Part shown: positions 1 to 9,577 of the stretch, in pieces
Layout of the letters: every line of letters starts with the position of its first letter
Position numbering within the stretch: the first letter of the stretch is position 1
Assembly (NCBI RefSeq): GCF_900142675.1
Contig: NZ_FRBS01000010.1
Location: 1 to 64,000, forward strand
Length of the DNA: 64,000 nt
Direction of reading: 5' to 3'
Source of the DNA: Shouchella rhizosphaerae
Lineage (GTDB): Bacteria; Bacillota; Bacilli; Bacillales; Bacillaceae_D
Notes under the pieces: model-generated
The model's database searches: none
What the model saw: only the letters and a program-made list of their open reading frames with translations
Told to the model about the DNA's origin: nothing
Program-made: the position numbers and the translations under genes

Positions 1-187
1 GTACGTGACTGAAGAAGAATCACGAACGAGACGAAGAGATTCGCTGCTTATCTGAAGTCAAAAAAGAACTACGAAGAGAAGCGAGGAGTTCGAGGACAGG
101 AGTGCTCGAAGAAGGGAGCGTACCCAAACGTACGTGACCGACTGAGAGACACGAACTGGACGAAAAAATCCGAAGCTTATCTGAAGT
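1..187 (+). repeat. Diverged tandem repeat in the spacer before 5S rRNA
   Basis: Positions 1-58 and 130-187 align without gaps over 58 bases with about 45 identities. Both begin GTACGTGAC, share CACGAAC and ACGAA, and end GCTTATCTGAAGT. The period is 129 bp. Between them lies a G/A-rich stretch with AGGAGTGCTCGAAGAAGGGA. The copy next to the 5S gene ends three bases before it, so this is probably the 23S-5S spacer; the 23S gene itself would lie left of the window. No coding potential is visible. Confidence 0.6.
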
Positions 188-190
188 AGA

Positions 191-307
191 GTCCGGTGAC
201 AATGGCAAAGAGGTCACACCCGTTCCCATGCCGAACACGGCCGTTAAGCTCTTTTGCGCCGATGGTAGTTGGAGGCTTCCTCCCGCGAGAGTAGGACGTT
301 GCCGGGC
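191..307 (+). rRNA. rrf: 5S ribosomal RNA
   Basis: The sequence has the typical Bacillus 5S core: AGAGGTCACACCCGTTCCCA, CCGAACACGG, GTTAAGCTC, GCGCCGATGGTAGTTGG and GAGAGTAGGACG. The 5' end (GTCCGGTGAC) pairs with the 3' end (GTTGCCGGGC), allowing G-U pairs, to close helix I, which sets the ends to within a few bases. The length of about 117 nt is normal. It is the last gene of an rRNA operon entering from the left and is followed at once by a terminator. Confidence 0.95.
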
Positions 308-314
308 AAATACT

Positions 315-342
315 AAAGACACCTGAATAGGTGTCTTTTTTT
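315..342 (+). terminator. rRNA operon terminator
   Basis: A perfect 10-bp stem (AAAGACACCT / AGGTGTCTTT) with a GAAT loop runs into seven T residues. It lies eight bases after the 5S gene. Confidence 0.92.
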
Positions 343-568
343 GTTATGGGCAGGAAGCAAAAGAGCGACTGCTTCGAAGAAGCAGCGTTTAAAATACATA
401 TAAAAGCATACAGACATAAGCTCATATAAAAATACTACATGAATAGACACCACAGAAAAACACCGTGCCCTCCTGTGAGACGTAGGGATCATTTTCGTAA
501 GACTACATGAAAAACATCATCGAAGAAGTTCCGTGTCCAACATCCCCGTAGGAAAAGATTCCGGAGCC

Positions 569-583
569 AGGACGTTGCCGGGC
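569..583 (+). pseudogene. Remnant of a second 5S rRNA 3' end
   Basis: AGGACGTTGCCGGGC matches the last 15 bases of the intact 5S gene exactly and is followed, as there, by a short A-rich stretch and an almost identical terminator (590-614). The bases upstream no longer resemble 5S. This is best read as the decayed end of a second 5S copy or of a duplicated rRNA operon tail. Confidence 0.65.
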
Positions 584-589
584 TAAAGC

Positions 590-614
590 AAAGACACCTG
601 AAGAGGTGTCTTTA
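590..614 (+). terminator. Duplicated rRNA terminator
   Basis: The stem AAAGACACCT / AGGTGTCTTT is the same 10-bp stem as at 315-338, with loop GAAG instead of GAAT. The T tract is reduced to TTTA, so function is uncertain. Confidence 0.65.
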
Positions 615-778
615 GTTTGTGTGTGTAAGTGCAAGCTCATTTAAAAGGAGCAATGCAAAAATTCCCTTAGGACAAGGGCCAAAAGATGCACCATTAAAAA
701 CGGAAGAAAATATCCTATAAATAGACGGAACCACGTCTAGAACCCCAATCCTTGGCGATAATAAAAAAGAGTTACTGG

Positions 779-807
779 TTGAAGTTTTTTATAAAACTAG
801 CTATAAT
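779..807 (+). promoter_or_regulatory. SigA-type promoter of the ctsR operon
   Basis: TTGAAG (779-784), a 17-base spacer and a perfect TATAAT (802-807). Transcription would begin near 813-815, just before the CtsR box and about 50 bases before the ctsR start codon. Confidence 0.8.
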
Positions 808-819
808 TAAACCAATAAA

Positions 820-836
820 AGTCAAATATAGTCAAA
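820..836 (+). promoter_or_regulatory. CtsR operator (heptad direct repeat)
   Basis: AGTCAAA-TAT-AGTCAAA fits the known CtsR box (RGTCAAA, three-base spacer, RGTCAAA). A third partial heptad GTCAA follows at 837-841. The box lies at the predicted transcription start, so bound CtsR should block the promoter and repress its own operon; heat shock would release it. Confidence 0.88.
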
Positions 837-862
837 GTCAATGGCGGAAAGGGGTTGGTGGA

Positions 863-1336
863 ATGCGCAATATTAGTGATTTGATTGAACAATACTTAAA
901 GACAACATTAATGCGAAGCGGAAATGAACTATTGGAAATTAAACGTAGTGAGTTGGCTAAGCAGTTTCAATGTGTCCCGTCTCAAATCAATTACGTCATC
1001 AGCACCCGCTTTACTTTGGAAAAAGGCTATATTGTCGAAAGCAAAAGAGGCGGCGGAGGCTACATTCGTATAACGAAAGTTGAATCCCATGAAGACATTG
1101 CTTTATTTGAGCACATGTGTCAGCTTATCGGAAATAAAATAGACCAGCAAACGGCGCAAAACATTGTATTTCGTTTGTATGAAGAGGAAGCCATTACAAG
1201 ACGGGAAGCTAATTTGATGATGAGCGCATTAGATCGTGCCCATTATAAATCGACAGTTGCCCATAGGGATGAAATTAGAGCAAATGTGCTGAAGGCAATG
1301 ATTGAGACGCTTAAATACAAAGAAAACGAAACGTAG
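863..1336 (+). CDS. ctsR: CtsR, class III heat-shock transcriptional repressor
   Basis: CtsR is a dimeric repressor that binds heptad repeats before clp genes and is removed on heat stress through McsB and ClpC. The 157-residue product starts MRNISDLIEQYLK. An N-terminal winged helix-turn-helix contains the Gly-rich wing KRGGGGYIRI (about residues 62-71), followed by the helical C-terminal dimer domain. The ATG at 863 is chosen over an in-frame start at 752 because AAAGGGG (847-853) precedes it and because the promoter and CtsR box lie inside the longer frame. It is the first gene of the operon with mcsA, mcsB and clpC. Confidence 0.95.
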   Translation: MRNISDLIEQYLKTTLMRSGNELLEIKRSELAKQFQCVPSQINYVISTRFTLEKGYIVESKRGGGGYIRITKVESHEDIALFEHMCQLIGNKIDQQTAQNIVFRLYEEEAITRREANLMMSALDRAHYKSTVAHRDEIRANVLKAMIETLKYKENET

Positions 1337-1351
1337 AAGGAGGGGTGAAAA

Positions 1352-1867
1352 ATGGTCTGCCAAGAATGTAAAGAACGGCAAGCAACTCTTCATTTTACTA
1401 AAATTATAAATGGCCAAAAGCATGAAATGCACTTATGTGATCAGTGTGCACGTGAAAAAGGCGAATCAATTCCAGGGACCGATAGCTTTTCCATACACCA
1501 TCTATTCTCGGGCTTGTTTAACATGGGAGCCGAACAAACGAGGGAAACAGCTGAACAAAAGCAAAGGTGCCCGAATTGCGGGATGAGTTACGAAAAATTT
1601 CTTCATATTGGTCGTTTTGGCTGCGCCCATTGCTACAAAGCGTTTGGCCCTCAATTAAGTTCGGTGTTTAAAAGAGTGCATGCTGGCAATGACACTCACA
1701 AAGGAAAAATTCCAAAAAGGATTGGCAAGTCCCTTAAAATTGAAAAACGGCTATTAGAGCTTAAGGCGCTATTGGATAGTCATATTCAAAAAGAAGAATT
1801 TGAAAAAGCCGCCGAATTGCGTGATGAAATTAAAAAATTGAAAGAGCAAATGGAAGGAGGCGAATAG
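1352..1867 (+). CDS. mcsA: McsA, zinc-finger activator of the McsB arginine kinase
   Basis: McsA binds and activates McsB and links stress and metal/redox state to CtsR release. The 171-residue protein has two CxxC pairs near the N-terminus (CQEC at 3-6, CDQC at about 29-32), a second pair set in the middle (CPNC, CAHC), and a C-terminal UVR-type coiled segment with EEFEKAAELRDEIKKLKEQ. The ribosome site GAAGGAGGGG lies just before the ATG. It starts 15 bases after ctsR and stops 5 bases before mcsB, as expected for a co-translated operon. Confidence 0.95.
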   Translation: MVCQECKERQATLHFTKIINGQKHEMHLCDQCAREKGESIPGTDSFSIHHLFSGLFNMGAEQTRETAEQKQRCPNCGMSYEKFLHIGRFGCAHCYKAFGPQLSSVFKRVHAGNDTHKGKIPKRIGKSLKIEKRLLELKALLDSHIQKEEFEKAAELRDEIKKLKEQMEGGE

Positions 1868-1872
1868 GAGCT

Positions 1873-2949
1873 GTGAGCTTGGATCGTTTTCTGAAAAATG
1901 CCATTAGCCCTTGGATGAAAAAAGATGGTTCGGATGCGGATATTGTGCTTAGTAGCCGAATAAGGTTAGCAAGAAATATGAGTGCTTTTACATTTCCGAT
2001 GCTCTCTTCTAAAGAAGAAGCATACGCCGTTGCAAAACATGTAAAAGATGCCTTAGGGGGAACGCAAGGTGAGGCCTTGGGCAAAGCTGAAATGTTGGCT
2101 ATGGAAGATATGCGGACAAACGATAAACGGATGCTTGTCGAAAAGCATTTGATTAGTCCTCATTTGGCTGAGCAATCAAAGTATGGCATGGTGCTTTTAA
2201 GCGGAGATGAATCACTTAGCATTATGATTAATGAAGAGGACCATATTCGCATCCAAAGTTTAAGCGCTGGATTTGAGCTTGAAAATTGTTTACAGGCCGC
2301 TAATGCGGTAGACGATTGGGTTGAATCGCATTTAACTTATGCCTATGACAGCCAGTATGGTTATTTGACTAGCTGCCCAACGAATGTGGGAACGGGCATG
2401 CGTGCTTCCGTAATGATTCATCTACCTGCATTAGCGATGACCCGGCAGCTGCAACGAATTTTGCCGGCAATTAACCAATTGGGCTTAGTTGTAAGAGGAA
2501 TTTATGGGGAAGGCAGCGAAGCTTTAGGTAACCTATTTCAAATTTCTAATCAAATAACGCTTGGAAAAACGGAACAGGATATTGTTGATGATTTACAAGG
2601 CGTAGTGAAGCAATTGATACGGCAAGAGCGTGTTGCGCGAGATTCGCTTTTACAGCACTCAAAGTTAGAACTTAAAGACCGTGTTTTTAGGTCTTACGGA
2701 ATTTTAGCGAACAGCTATATTATTGATTCCAAAGAAGCGACAAGAAGGTTGTCTGATGTGCGCTTAGGAATCGATCTAGGTTTTATTGAAAACACGGCAG
2801 GGAAAATTCTAGATGAACTAATGATTTTGACACAACCAGGCTTCCTGCAACAATACGCGAAAACCGTTCTCACTCCCGAGCAACGCGATGAGAGACGGGC
2901 AGCTTTAATTCGCGAACGCTTAAAACTAGAACATGAAACAGCTGATTGA
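1873..2949 (+). CDS. mcsB: McsB, protein arginine kinase
   Basis: McsB phosphorylates arginines on CtsR and on misfolded proteins, marking them for ClpC-ClpP. The 358-residue product shows the phosphagen-kinase fold: [11 protein letters not shown] near residue 30, [20 protein letters not shown] in the middle, and the nucleotide-binding stretch [14 protein letters not shown] near residue 175. The start is GTG at 1873, five bases after the mcsA stop; the mcsA end (GGAGGCGAATAGGAG) supplies the ribosome site. It lies between its activator and the unfoldase that consumes its products. Confidence 0.95.
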   Translation: MSLDRFLKNAISPWMKKDGSDADIVLSSRIRLARNMSAFTFPMLSSKEEAYAVAKHVKDALGGTQGEALGKAEMLAMEDMRTNDKRMLVEKHLISPHLAEQSKYGMVLLSGDESLSIMINEEDHIRIQSLSAGFELENCLQAANAVDDWVESHLTYAYDSQYGYLTSCPTNVGTGMRASVMIHLPALAMTRQLQRILPAINQLGLVVRGIYGEGSEALGNLFQISNQITLGKTEQDIVDDLQGVVKQLIRQERVARDSLLQHSKLELKDRVFRSYGILANSYIIDSKEATRRLSDVRLGIDLGFIENTAGKILDELMILTQPGFLQQYAKTVLTPEQRDERRAALIRERLKLEHETAD

Positions 2950-2969
2950 ATAATTCGGAGGTGGATGGA

Positions 2970-5426
2970 ATGATTTTTGGACGGTTTACTGAACGAGCCC
3001 AGAAAGTATTAGCGCTATCGCAAGAAGAGGCAATTCGTTTAAGCCACCATAATATTGGCACTGAACATATATTGCTCGGACTAATCCGTGAGGGTGAAGG
3101 AATTGCAGCGAAAGCTTTGCAACAGCTTGGACTTGGTTCCGAAAAATTGCAAAAAGAAGTAGAAACCCTAGTGGGAAAAGGGCAAGAAGGGCAAAAAAGC
3201 ATTCATAGCACGCCTCATTATACGCCAAGAGCAAAGAAAGTAATTGAGCTGTCTATGGATGAAGCAAGAAAGCTTGGCCATTCATACGTTGGAACCGAAC
3301 ATATATTGCTTGGCCTCATCCGCGAAGGAGAAGGCGTAGCAGCACGAGTCCTTAATAATTTAGGGGTCAGCTTAAATAAAGCGAGACAACAAGTATTGCA
3401 GTTGCTTGGAAGCAATGAAGGAGGAAGCTCGTCACAATCAAACGGTGCGGCAACTAATGCCAATACGCCGACATTGGATAGCCTTGCCCGTGATTTAACA
3501 GCGATTGCTAGGGAGGAAACGCTTGATCCGGTTATTGGACGTAGCCGTGAAATAGAGCGAGTTATTCAAGTGCTTAGCCGCCGTACGAAAAACAACCCAG
3601 TATTAATTGGAGAGCCCGGTGTCGGAAAAACGGCAATTGCCGAAGGGCTGGCCCAAAGCATTGTTGCCAATGAAGTCCCAGAAACATTGCGCAATAAGCG
3701 AGTGATGACACTCGACATGGGAACTGTTGTCGCTGGAACAAAATACCGCGGCGAATTCGAAGATCGGCTGAAAAAAGTGATGGACGAAATTCGCCAAGCA
3801 GGCAACGTGATTCTGTTTATTGACGAATTGCATACATTAATTGGCGCAGGAGGCGCTGAAGGAGCCATTGATGCTTCTAATATTTTGAAACCGTCTTTGG
3901 CTAGAGGGGAACTTCAATGTATTGGCGCGACGACACTAGATGAGTACCGCAAGTATATTGAAAAAGACGCGGCATTGGAACGCCGGTTCCAACCCATTCA
4001 AGTTGACGAGCCAACGATTGATGAATCGATCCAAATCCTTTATGGTTTGCGTGATCGCTATGAAGCCCATCACCGAGTGACCATTACGGACGAGGCGGTG
4101 GAAGAAGCAGTAAAGTTGTCCGACCGTTATATTTCGGACCGGTTTTTGCCAGATAAAGCGATTGACTTAATTGATGAAGCAGCTTCAAAAGTCCGCCTCC
4201 GTTCTTACACGGCTCCGCCAAATTTAAAAGAGCTAGAGGCGAAGCTTGAAGAAACAAGAAAAGAAAAAGACGCTTCTGTCCAAAGCCAAGAATTTGAAAA
4301 GGCCGCTTCCTTACGTGATACCGAACAACGGTTGCGTGAAGAGCTGGAAGAAATGAAAAATGAGTGGAAGAAAAAGCAAGGTCAAGAAAACACAGAAGTA
4401 TTGGTTGAGGATATCGCCCAAGTTGTTTCTAGCTGGACAGGAATTCCGGTTTCCAAACTAGCGGAAGAGGAAACGGAACGTTTGTTGAAAATGGAAGAGA
4501 TTCTCCATGAGCGTGTCGTTGGCCAAGAAGAAGCTGTTAAATCCATTTCGAAAGCGATTCGCCGTGCTCGCGCTGGATTAAAAGATCCAAAGCGGCCAAT
4601 AGGATCATTTATTTTCCTGGGTCCAACGGGTGTTGGTAAAACCGAGCTTGCCCGGGCTGTAGCAGAAACGTTATTTGGTGATGAAGATGCTGTCATACGG
4701 ATTGACATGTCTGAGTATATGGAAAAACACGCAACAAGCCGGCTAGTTGGTTCGCCTCCAGGTTATGTTGGCCATGAAGAGGGTGGGCAATTAACGGAAA
4801 AAATCCGTAGAAAGCCTTACTCTGTTATATTGCTTGATGAAATCGAAAAAGCGCACCCCGATGTATTCAATTTGCTTTTGCAAGTATTGGAAGATGGGCG
4901 TTTAACGGATTCAAAAGGACGGACTGTTGATTTCCGTAATACAGCTGTCATCATGACATCCAATGTGGGAGCCTCCCAGCTCAAACGCAATAAGTATCTC
5001 GGCTTTACAATTGAATCGGAAGGGCAGGAGTACAAAGACATGAAAGACCGTGTCATGTCTGAACTGAAAAACAGCTTCCGCCCTGAATTTTTAAACCGTA
5101 TAGACGAAATCATTGTGTTCCACTCTCTTGAGAAAAAGCATGTGCGCAAAATTATTACAAAGATGGCCGACCAACTGAAAGGGCGACTTTCAGAGCAAGG
5201 CATAGATTTTGAGCTGACAGAAGAAGCAAAAGATAAAATCACTGATATCGGTTTTGATCCAGAATACGGGGCCCGCCCATTACGCCGGGCTTTGCAAAAA
5301 GAAGTAGAAGACCGTTTGTCAGAGGAACTGTTAAAAGGCACAATTGTCAAAGGCCAAAAAGCGGTTATCTATGTGAAAGATGGCAAGCTAATGGTAGAAG
5401 GAAAAGAAAAATCAAGCATTTCCTGA
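2970..5426 (+). CDS. clpC: ClpC, AAA+ unfoldase of the ClpCP protease
   Basis: ClpC unfolds substrates, including arginine-phosphorylated proteins, and feeds them to ClpP. The 818-residue protein has a duplicated N-domain (two copies of [15 protein letters not shown] near residues 28 and 105), a first AAA+ module with Walker A GEPGVGKT at 214-221 and Walker B VILFIDE, a UVR-containing middle domain near 425-465 ([15 protein letters not shown]), and a second AAA+ module with Walker A GPTGVGKT at 551-558. ATG at 2970 is preferred to an upstream in-frame TTG because CGGAGGTGG lies 6-14 bases before it. A terminator follows. Confidence 0.97.
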   Translation: MIFGRFTERAQKVLALSQEEAIRLSHHNIGTEHILLGLIREGEGIAAKALQQLGLGSEKLQKEVETLVGKGQEGQKSIHSTPHYTPRAKKVIELSMDEARKLGHSYVGTEHILLGLIREGEGVAARVLNNLGVSLNKARQQVLQLLGSNEGGSSSQSNGAATNANTPTLDSLARDLTAIAREETLDPVIGRSREIERVIQVLSRRTKNNPVLIGEPGVGKTAIAEGLAQSIVANEVPETLRNKRVMTLDMGTVVAGTKYRGEFEDRLKKVMDEIRQAGNVILFIDELHTLIGAGGAEGAIDASNILKPSLARGELQCIGATTLDEYRKYIEKDAALERRFQPIQVDEPTIDESIQILYGLRDRYEAHHRVTITDEAVEEAVKLSDRYISDRFLPDKAIDLIDEAASKVRLRSYTAPPNLKELEAKLEETRKEKDASVQSQEFEKAASLRDTEQRLREELEEMKNEWKKKQGQENTEVLVEDIAQVVSSWTGIPVSKLAEEETERLLKMEEILHERVVGQEEAVKSISKAIRRARAGLKDPKRPIGSFIFLGPTGVGKTELARAVAETLFGDEDAVIRIDMSEYMEKHATSRLVGSPPGYVGHEEGGQLTEKIRRKPYSVILLDEIEKAHPDVFNLLLQVLEDGRLTDSKGRTVDFRNTAVIMTSNVGASQLKRNKYLGFTIESEGQEYKDMKDRVMSELKNSFRPEFLNRIDEIIVFHSLEKKHVRKIITKMADQLKGRLSEQGIDFELTEEAKDKITDIGFDPEYGARPLRRALQKEVEDRLSEELLKGTIVKGQKAVIYVKDGKLMVEGKEKSSIS

Positions 5427-5430
5427 TGTG

Positions 5431-5461
5431 AAGAACCGGAGGCACACCCTCCGGTTCTTTT
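5431..5461 (+). terminator. Terminator after clpC
   Basis: AAGAACCGGAGG pairs perfectly with CCTCCGGTTCTT around a short CACAC loop, followed by T residues. It ends the ctsR operon, so radA needs its own promoter or read-through. Confidence 0.92.
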
Positions 5462-5625
5462 AAAAAAGAACGTTGGCGCCCTCGCCTCGTTGTTTTTCGC
5501 CTCAACTTATGCAGACAATCTGCACCTCTTGTTCATTTACTCCTATGTTATTTCACTTTGTTTTTTTTGCACTCAGTGACACGATTTCATGGAGCTTTTC
5601 TTACGTTTCTATTTGCTTTTTGGTA

Positions 5626-5639
5626 CACTACATGTAGTG
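5626..5639. promoter_or_regulatory. Perfect 14-bp palindrome before radA
   Basis: CACTACATGTAGTG is fully palindromic and lies 24 bases before the radA start. A weak promoter-like pair, TTACGT-N17-TACACT, has its -10 overlapping the left arm. It could be an operator or mRNA hairpin; it does not match the Bacillus LexA box. Confidence 0.4.
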
Positions 5640-5663
5640 AATCCAAACGGGGGAATGGGATAC

Positions 5664-7037
5664 ATGGCGAAACAAAAAACGAAGTTCGTCTGCCAAGAGT
5701 GTGGCTATGAATCAGCAAAATGGATGGGCAAATGCCCTGGTTGCCAAAGCTGGAACACAATGGTGGAAGAAATAAACATCCTTGAAAAACAAAAAAACCG
5801 TAGCTATGTAACTTCCAGTGGTACACGGCAAAAACCGCAACCGATTACGGCGGTGCAAGGAGAAAAGGAACCGCGTGTAAGCACGACAATGGCAGAACTG
5901 GACCGTGTCCTTGGCGGGGGAATCGTTCCAGGATCACTTGTTTTAGTTGGTGGCGATCCGGGTATCGGAAAATCAACATTGCTCTTACAATTGTCAGCGA
6001 AGCTGGCAAACGTAAACGAACGAGTACTCTATATTTCTGGAGAAGAATCAGTTAAACAAACGAAGTTAAGGGCTGACCGTCTTGAACTAGCATCAGATCA
6101 GCTATACGTATTAGCAGAAACAGACATTGCTTTAATTGAAGGGGCTATAGATGAAGTCCAGCCGTCTTTGGTAATTATTGATTCGATCCAAACCGTTTAC
6201 CAGGACGAGATTACGTCTGCTCCGGGAAGCGTTGCCCAAGTGCGAGAATGCACGGCTGCGTTTATGCGTGTCGCAAAAACAAAAGGAGTGGCAATATTTA
6301 TTGTCGGCCATGTTACAAAGCAAGGTTCTATTGCCGGTCCAAAGCTGCTCGAGCATATGGTCGACTCTGTTCTCTATTTTGAAGGAGAGCGGCATCACAG
6401 TTACCGCATTTTGCGTGCAGTGAAAAACCGATTTGGCTCCACCAATGAAATGGGCATTTTTGAAATGAAACAGCTTGGCTTAGAGGAAGTGAAAAACCCG
6501 TCAGAGATCTTTTTGGAGGAACGTTCGCAAGGAGCGGCTGGCTCAGTCGTTGTCGCTTCCATGGAGGGCACAAGGCCTGTTCTCGTAGAATTACAAGCGC
6601 TAATTTCGCCTATGGGATTTGGCAATCCTCGGAGAATGGCAACGGGGCTTGACCATAACCGTGTCTCCCTTTTAATGGCTGTCTTGGAAAAGCGGGCAGG
6701 CATGCTCTTGCAAAACCAAGATGCTTATTTAAAAGTAGCTGGAGGCGTAAAGTTAGATGAACCGGCGATCGATTTGGCGATTGCTCTTAGCATTGCTTCA
6801 AGTTTCCGAGACCAGCCAACAGAACCGATGGACGTAGCGATTGGCGAAGTAGGGTTGACGGGGGAAATCCGCCGTGTCTCTAGAATCGACCAACGCGTCA
6901 ATGAAGCCGCGAAACTAGGCTTTAAACGTGTCATCATACCTGAAAAAAACAAAGGCGGCTGGACTGCGCCAGCGGGCATTGAAGTGATTGGCGTGCAGAC
7001 ACTTGAACAAGCGATTGAAGTTGTTTTAGGGAGGTAA
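5664..7037 (+). CDS. radA: RadA (Sms), DNA-repair and recombination ATPase
   Basis: RadA is a RecA-like helicase that processes recombination intermediates in repair and natural transformation. The 457-residue product has an N-terminal zinc finger (C10, C13, C24, C27), Walker [11 protein letters not shown] at 96-105, the RadA-specific KNRFG motif, and a C-terminal Lon-protease-like domain ([15 protein letters not shown]). I chose ATG at 5664, where the zinc finger begins as in relatives, rather than an in-frame ATG at 5589; GGGGG lies about 10 bases before it. disA starts 5 bases after its stop. Confidence 0.95.
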
Positions 7038-7042
7038 GATGG

Positions 7043-8116
7043 ATGGAAGAACGGAATCGAACTGCATTTATCCAAAACTTATTAAAGTTAGTAGCGCCAG
7101 GCACGCCGCTTAGAGCTGGGATTGACAATGTACTCCGCGCGAAAACAGGAGGGCTGATCGTCCTTGGCTACAACAGCGAAATGATGAACATTGTGGACGG
7201 CGGTTTCTTTATTAATAGTGATTTTTCACCGGCTTATTTGTATGAGCTAGCTAAAATGGACGGTGCCATTATTTTGAGTGAAGACGGAAAACGTATTTTG
7301 TATGCCAATACGCAATTGGTGCCGAACAATAATATAAGTTCGAGCGAAACAGGGATTCGTCACCGTTCTGCTGAACGGGTTGCTAAACAAACAGGCAATT
7401 TGACGATTTCCATTTCCCAGCGGCGAAACGTCATCACTCTCTACCAAGGGGAATATCGTTACGCTCTAAAAGACATTGGCGTCATTTTGACGAAAGCCAA
7501 TCAAGCGATCCAAACGCTTGAAAAATATAAAGCGGTATTAGACCAAGGCATTACAAATTTAGGAGCGCTTGAATTTGAACAGCTTGTTACTTACAGTGAT
7601 GTGATTCAAGTCATTCACCGGGTGCAAATGGTGTTGCGGATTAAACAAGAGATCCAAAATTTTATTCTTGAGCTAGGGGACGAAGGCCGCTTAATTACGA
7701 TGCAGCTAAAAGAGCTTGTTTCTAATACAGAACAGGAAGCTCTGTATTTGCTAAAGGATTACGCCAAAGAGCGGACGCAAGACGTCAAGAAAACATTAAA
7801 GGAACTCACGACGTTGTTAAACGAAGACTTGCTCGACGAGCAGGCGATTATAAAAGCGCTTGGCTATTCAAGAACAAGCAATTTTCTAGAACAACCAGCC
7901 TCACCCCGTGGTTACCGAATTTTGCACCGCATCCCACGGCTGCCATCACAAATCATTGAAAATGTCATTGACGAATACGGTCATCTCTCAAGCGTAATGG
8001 TTGCGACGGAAGACCAGCTTGATGAAGTCGACGGCATCGGCGAGGCGAGAGCCAAAATGATTAAGGATGGATTAAACCGCATTCAAGAGCAACTTTTCGT
8101 CGATCGCCACATTTGA
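7043..8116 (+). CDS. disA: DisA, DNA-integrity scanning diadenylate cyclase
   Basis: DisA makes cyclic di-AMP from ATP, scans DNA and pauses at branched structures, so that sporulation waits for repair. The 357-residue product has the DAC catalytic motifs DGA at 73-75 and RHR at 106-108, a central helical spine, and a C-terminal helix-hairpin-helix DNA-binding end ([17 protein letters not shown]). The ribosome site GGGAGGT lies about 10 bases upstream. It is directly linked to radA, whose product is known to act with DisA in Bacillus. Confidence 0.96.
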
Positions 8117-8117
8117 C

Positions 8118-8136
8118 AAGGAGTGTTTCACTCCTT
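8118..8136 (+). terminator. Hairpin after disA
   Basis: AAGGAGTG-TTT-CACTCCTT is a perfect 8-bp stem two bases after the disA stop codon. It lacks a clear T tract, so termination is uncertain. Confidence 0.4.
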
Positions 8137-8267
8137 AAGGGTACGTTTCTTAATATTCAGTAAAAATATTTTTTACGTGATCTCGTGTTTTTTTATGGGA
8201 AATCCAGACTACTAGGTTTGAGAGTTGTAAACTTGTCTATAATAGCTAAAAGGAGGTGTAAGAGTGA

Positions 8268-9371
8268 ATGCTTAATTGGATTGTTCGGATTTTCTTTTTA
8301 TTAGCGGGAGGAACATTAGGATTCTTGTTTGTCCCTGAATTTATTGCAGTAATAGCGCTAGAAGTGCCGGCGTGGTTGGCTAGTCCTTATACAGGGGCAG
8401 TACTCGGTGCTTTGCTCTTATATGGTCTGTCCTTGTTTATTGTCGATCTTATTGTTAATTTCTTTCGGGTTGTCGAGGAAACAATTGTCAAAGCGCCGCT
8501 TGCTGATGTGTTGTCTGGATCAATGGGCTTGACGGTCGGACTTGTGGCCGGTTATTTTCTCGGGACGCCGTTAAGTGGATTGGATTTGCCGGTTATTAGC
8601 AATATTTTGCCTATGTTTATTACGATTCTTCTCGGTTATCTAGGCTTCCAAATCGGCTTCAAAAAACGAGATGAGCTGTTTCAATTAGTTGTCTCTATGC
8701 GAGTGCCAAGAGATAAAGAGCGTGACAAAAAGAAAGAAGAGACTGACTCTAATCTCGGCGGCAAACAAATGAAAATTCTTGATACGAGCGTCATTATTGA
8801 TGGGCGGATTGCTGATATTTGCCAAACCGGCTTTCTAGAAGGCACGCTTGTCATCCCTGAATTCGTGTTAGATGAATTACAGCATATTGCTGATTCTTCT
8901 GATGCATTGAAACGAAATCGTGGCCGTAGAGGCCTTGACATACTAAATAAAATACAAAAAGAATTGCCTGTCAATGTTGAAATATACGAGGGCGATTTTG
9001 AAGACATTCAAGAAGTGGACAGCAAGCTAGTCAAATTGGCAAAAATCACTTCTGGAATTGTTGTAACCAACGACTTTAATTTAAACAAAGTGTGTGAATT
9101 GCAAGGTCTAAAAGTGCTAAACATCAACGATTTGGCAAATGCGGTCAAGCCAGTTGTTTTGCCAGGTGAGGTTCTTAATGTGAATGTCATTAAGGATGGG
9201 AAGGAAAACCATCAAGGAATTGCTTACTTAGATGATGGCACGATGATCGTCGTTGAAGGGGGCCGTGATTATATGAATAAGCAAATTGATGTCACGGTGA
9301 CAAGTGTCCTGCAAACAAGTGCAGGGCGGATGATTTTTGCCAAACCTAAATCGCTTGAAAAAGCACTATAG
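8268..9371 (+). CDS. yacL: YacL, membrane-anchored PIN/TRAM-domain protein
   Basis: The 367-residue protein has an N-terminal membrane part (four hydrophobic segments within about residues 1-130), a charged linker (KERDKKKEE), a PIN nuclease-like domain beginning KILDTSVIIDGRI near residue 168 with conserved acidic residues, and a C-terminal TRAM-like RNA-binding segment. PIN domains are usually metal-dependent RNases, but the physiological target of YacL is not known to me. AGGAGGT (8251-8257) lies 10 bases before the ATG, and a TATAAT at 8238-8243 suggests a local promoter with a poor -35. Confidence 0.92.
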   Translation: MLNWIVRIFFLLAGGTLGFLFVPEFIAVIALEVPAWLASPYTGAVLGALLLYGLSLFIVDLIVNFFRVVEETIVKAPLADVLSGSMGLTVGLVAGYFLGTPLSGLDLPVISNILPMFITILLGYLGFQIGFKKRDELFQLVVSMRVPRDKERDKKKEETDSNLGGKQMKILDTSVIIDGRIADICQTGFLEGTLVIPEFVLDELQHIADSSDALKRNRGRRGLDILNKIQKELPVNVEIYEGDFEDIQEVDSKLVKLAKITSGIVVTNDFNLNKVCELQGLKVLNINDLANAVKPVVLPGEVLNVNVIKDGKENHQGIAYLDDGTMIVVEGGRDYMNKQIDVTVTSVLQTSAGRMIFAKPKSLEKAL

Positions 9372-9448
9372 GAAAGTAGAGCGCTGCACGATCATGCACT
9401 GCTTGATATGCGCTTGCAGTGAAGGATCAATTCAGTTCTATAATCTGA

Positions 9449-9487
9449 AGCCTATGCCCCTTGGGGTGTAGGCTGTTTGCCTGTTTT
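9449..9487 (+). terminator. Terminator after yacL
   Basis: AGCCTATGCCCC pairs with GGGGTGTAGGCT (one G-U pair) and is followed by a T-rich tail (GTTTGCCTGTTTT). It separates yacL from ispD. Confidence 0.7.
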
Positions 9488-9577
9488 ACGCTACTTGTTT
9501 CTAAAGGGGCGTTTTTTTAGGCATACTGGCGTACCCATGGTAAACTAGGCATATAACGAAAAAAAGGGAGAACATAG

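Larger units (their letters stand above)
343..778. other. Gene-free stretch between the 5S gene and ctsR
   Basis: No open frame here resembles a gene. The only structure is the duplicated 5S tail and terminator at 569-614. Positions 343-568 may be a decayed upstream part of that duplication but are too changed to align by eye. I saw no tRNA. Confidence 0.6.

Noticed and set aside
20-425. Two - strand open frames across the 5S gene
   Set aside because: They run antisense through the 5S rRNA and spacer repeat and have no ribosome site or recognisable product.
752-862. Longer N-terminus for CtsR
   Set aside because: It would begin before the promoter and include the CtsR box; AAAGGGG supports the ATG at 863.
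5626-5639. LexA (SOS) box before radA
   Set aside because: CACTACATGTAGTG does not fit the Bacillus pattern CGAAC-N4-GTTCG.
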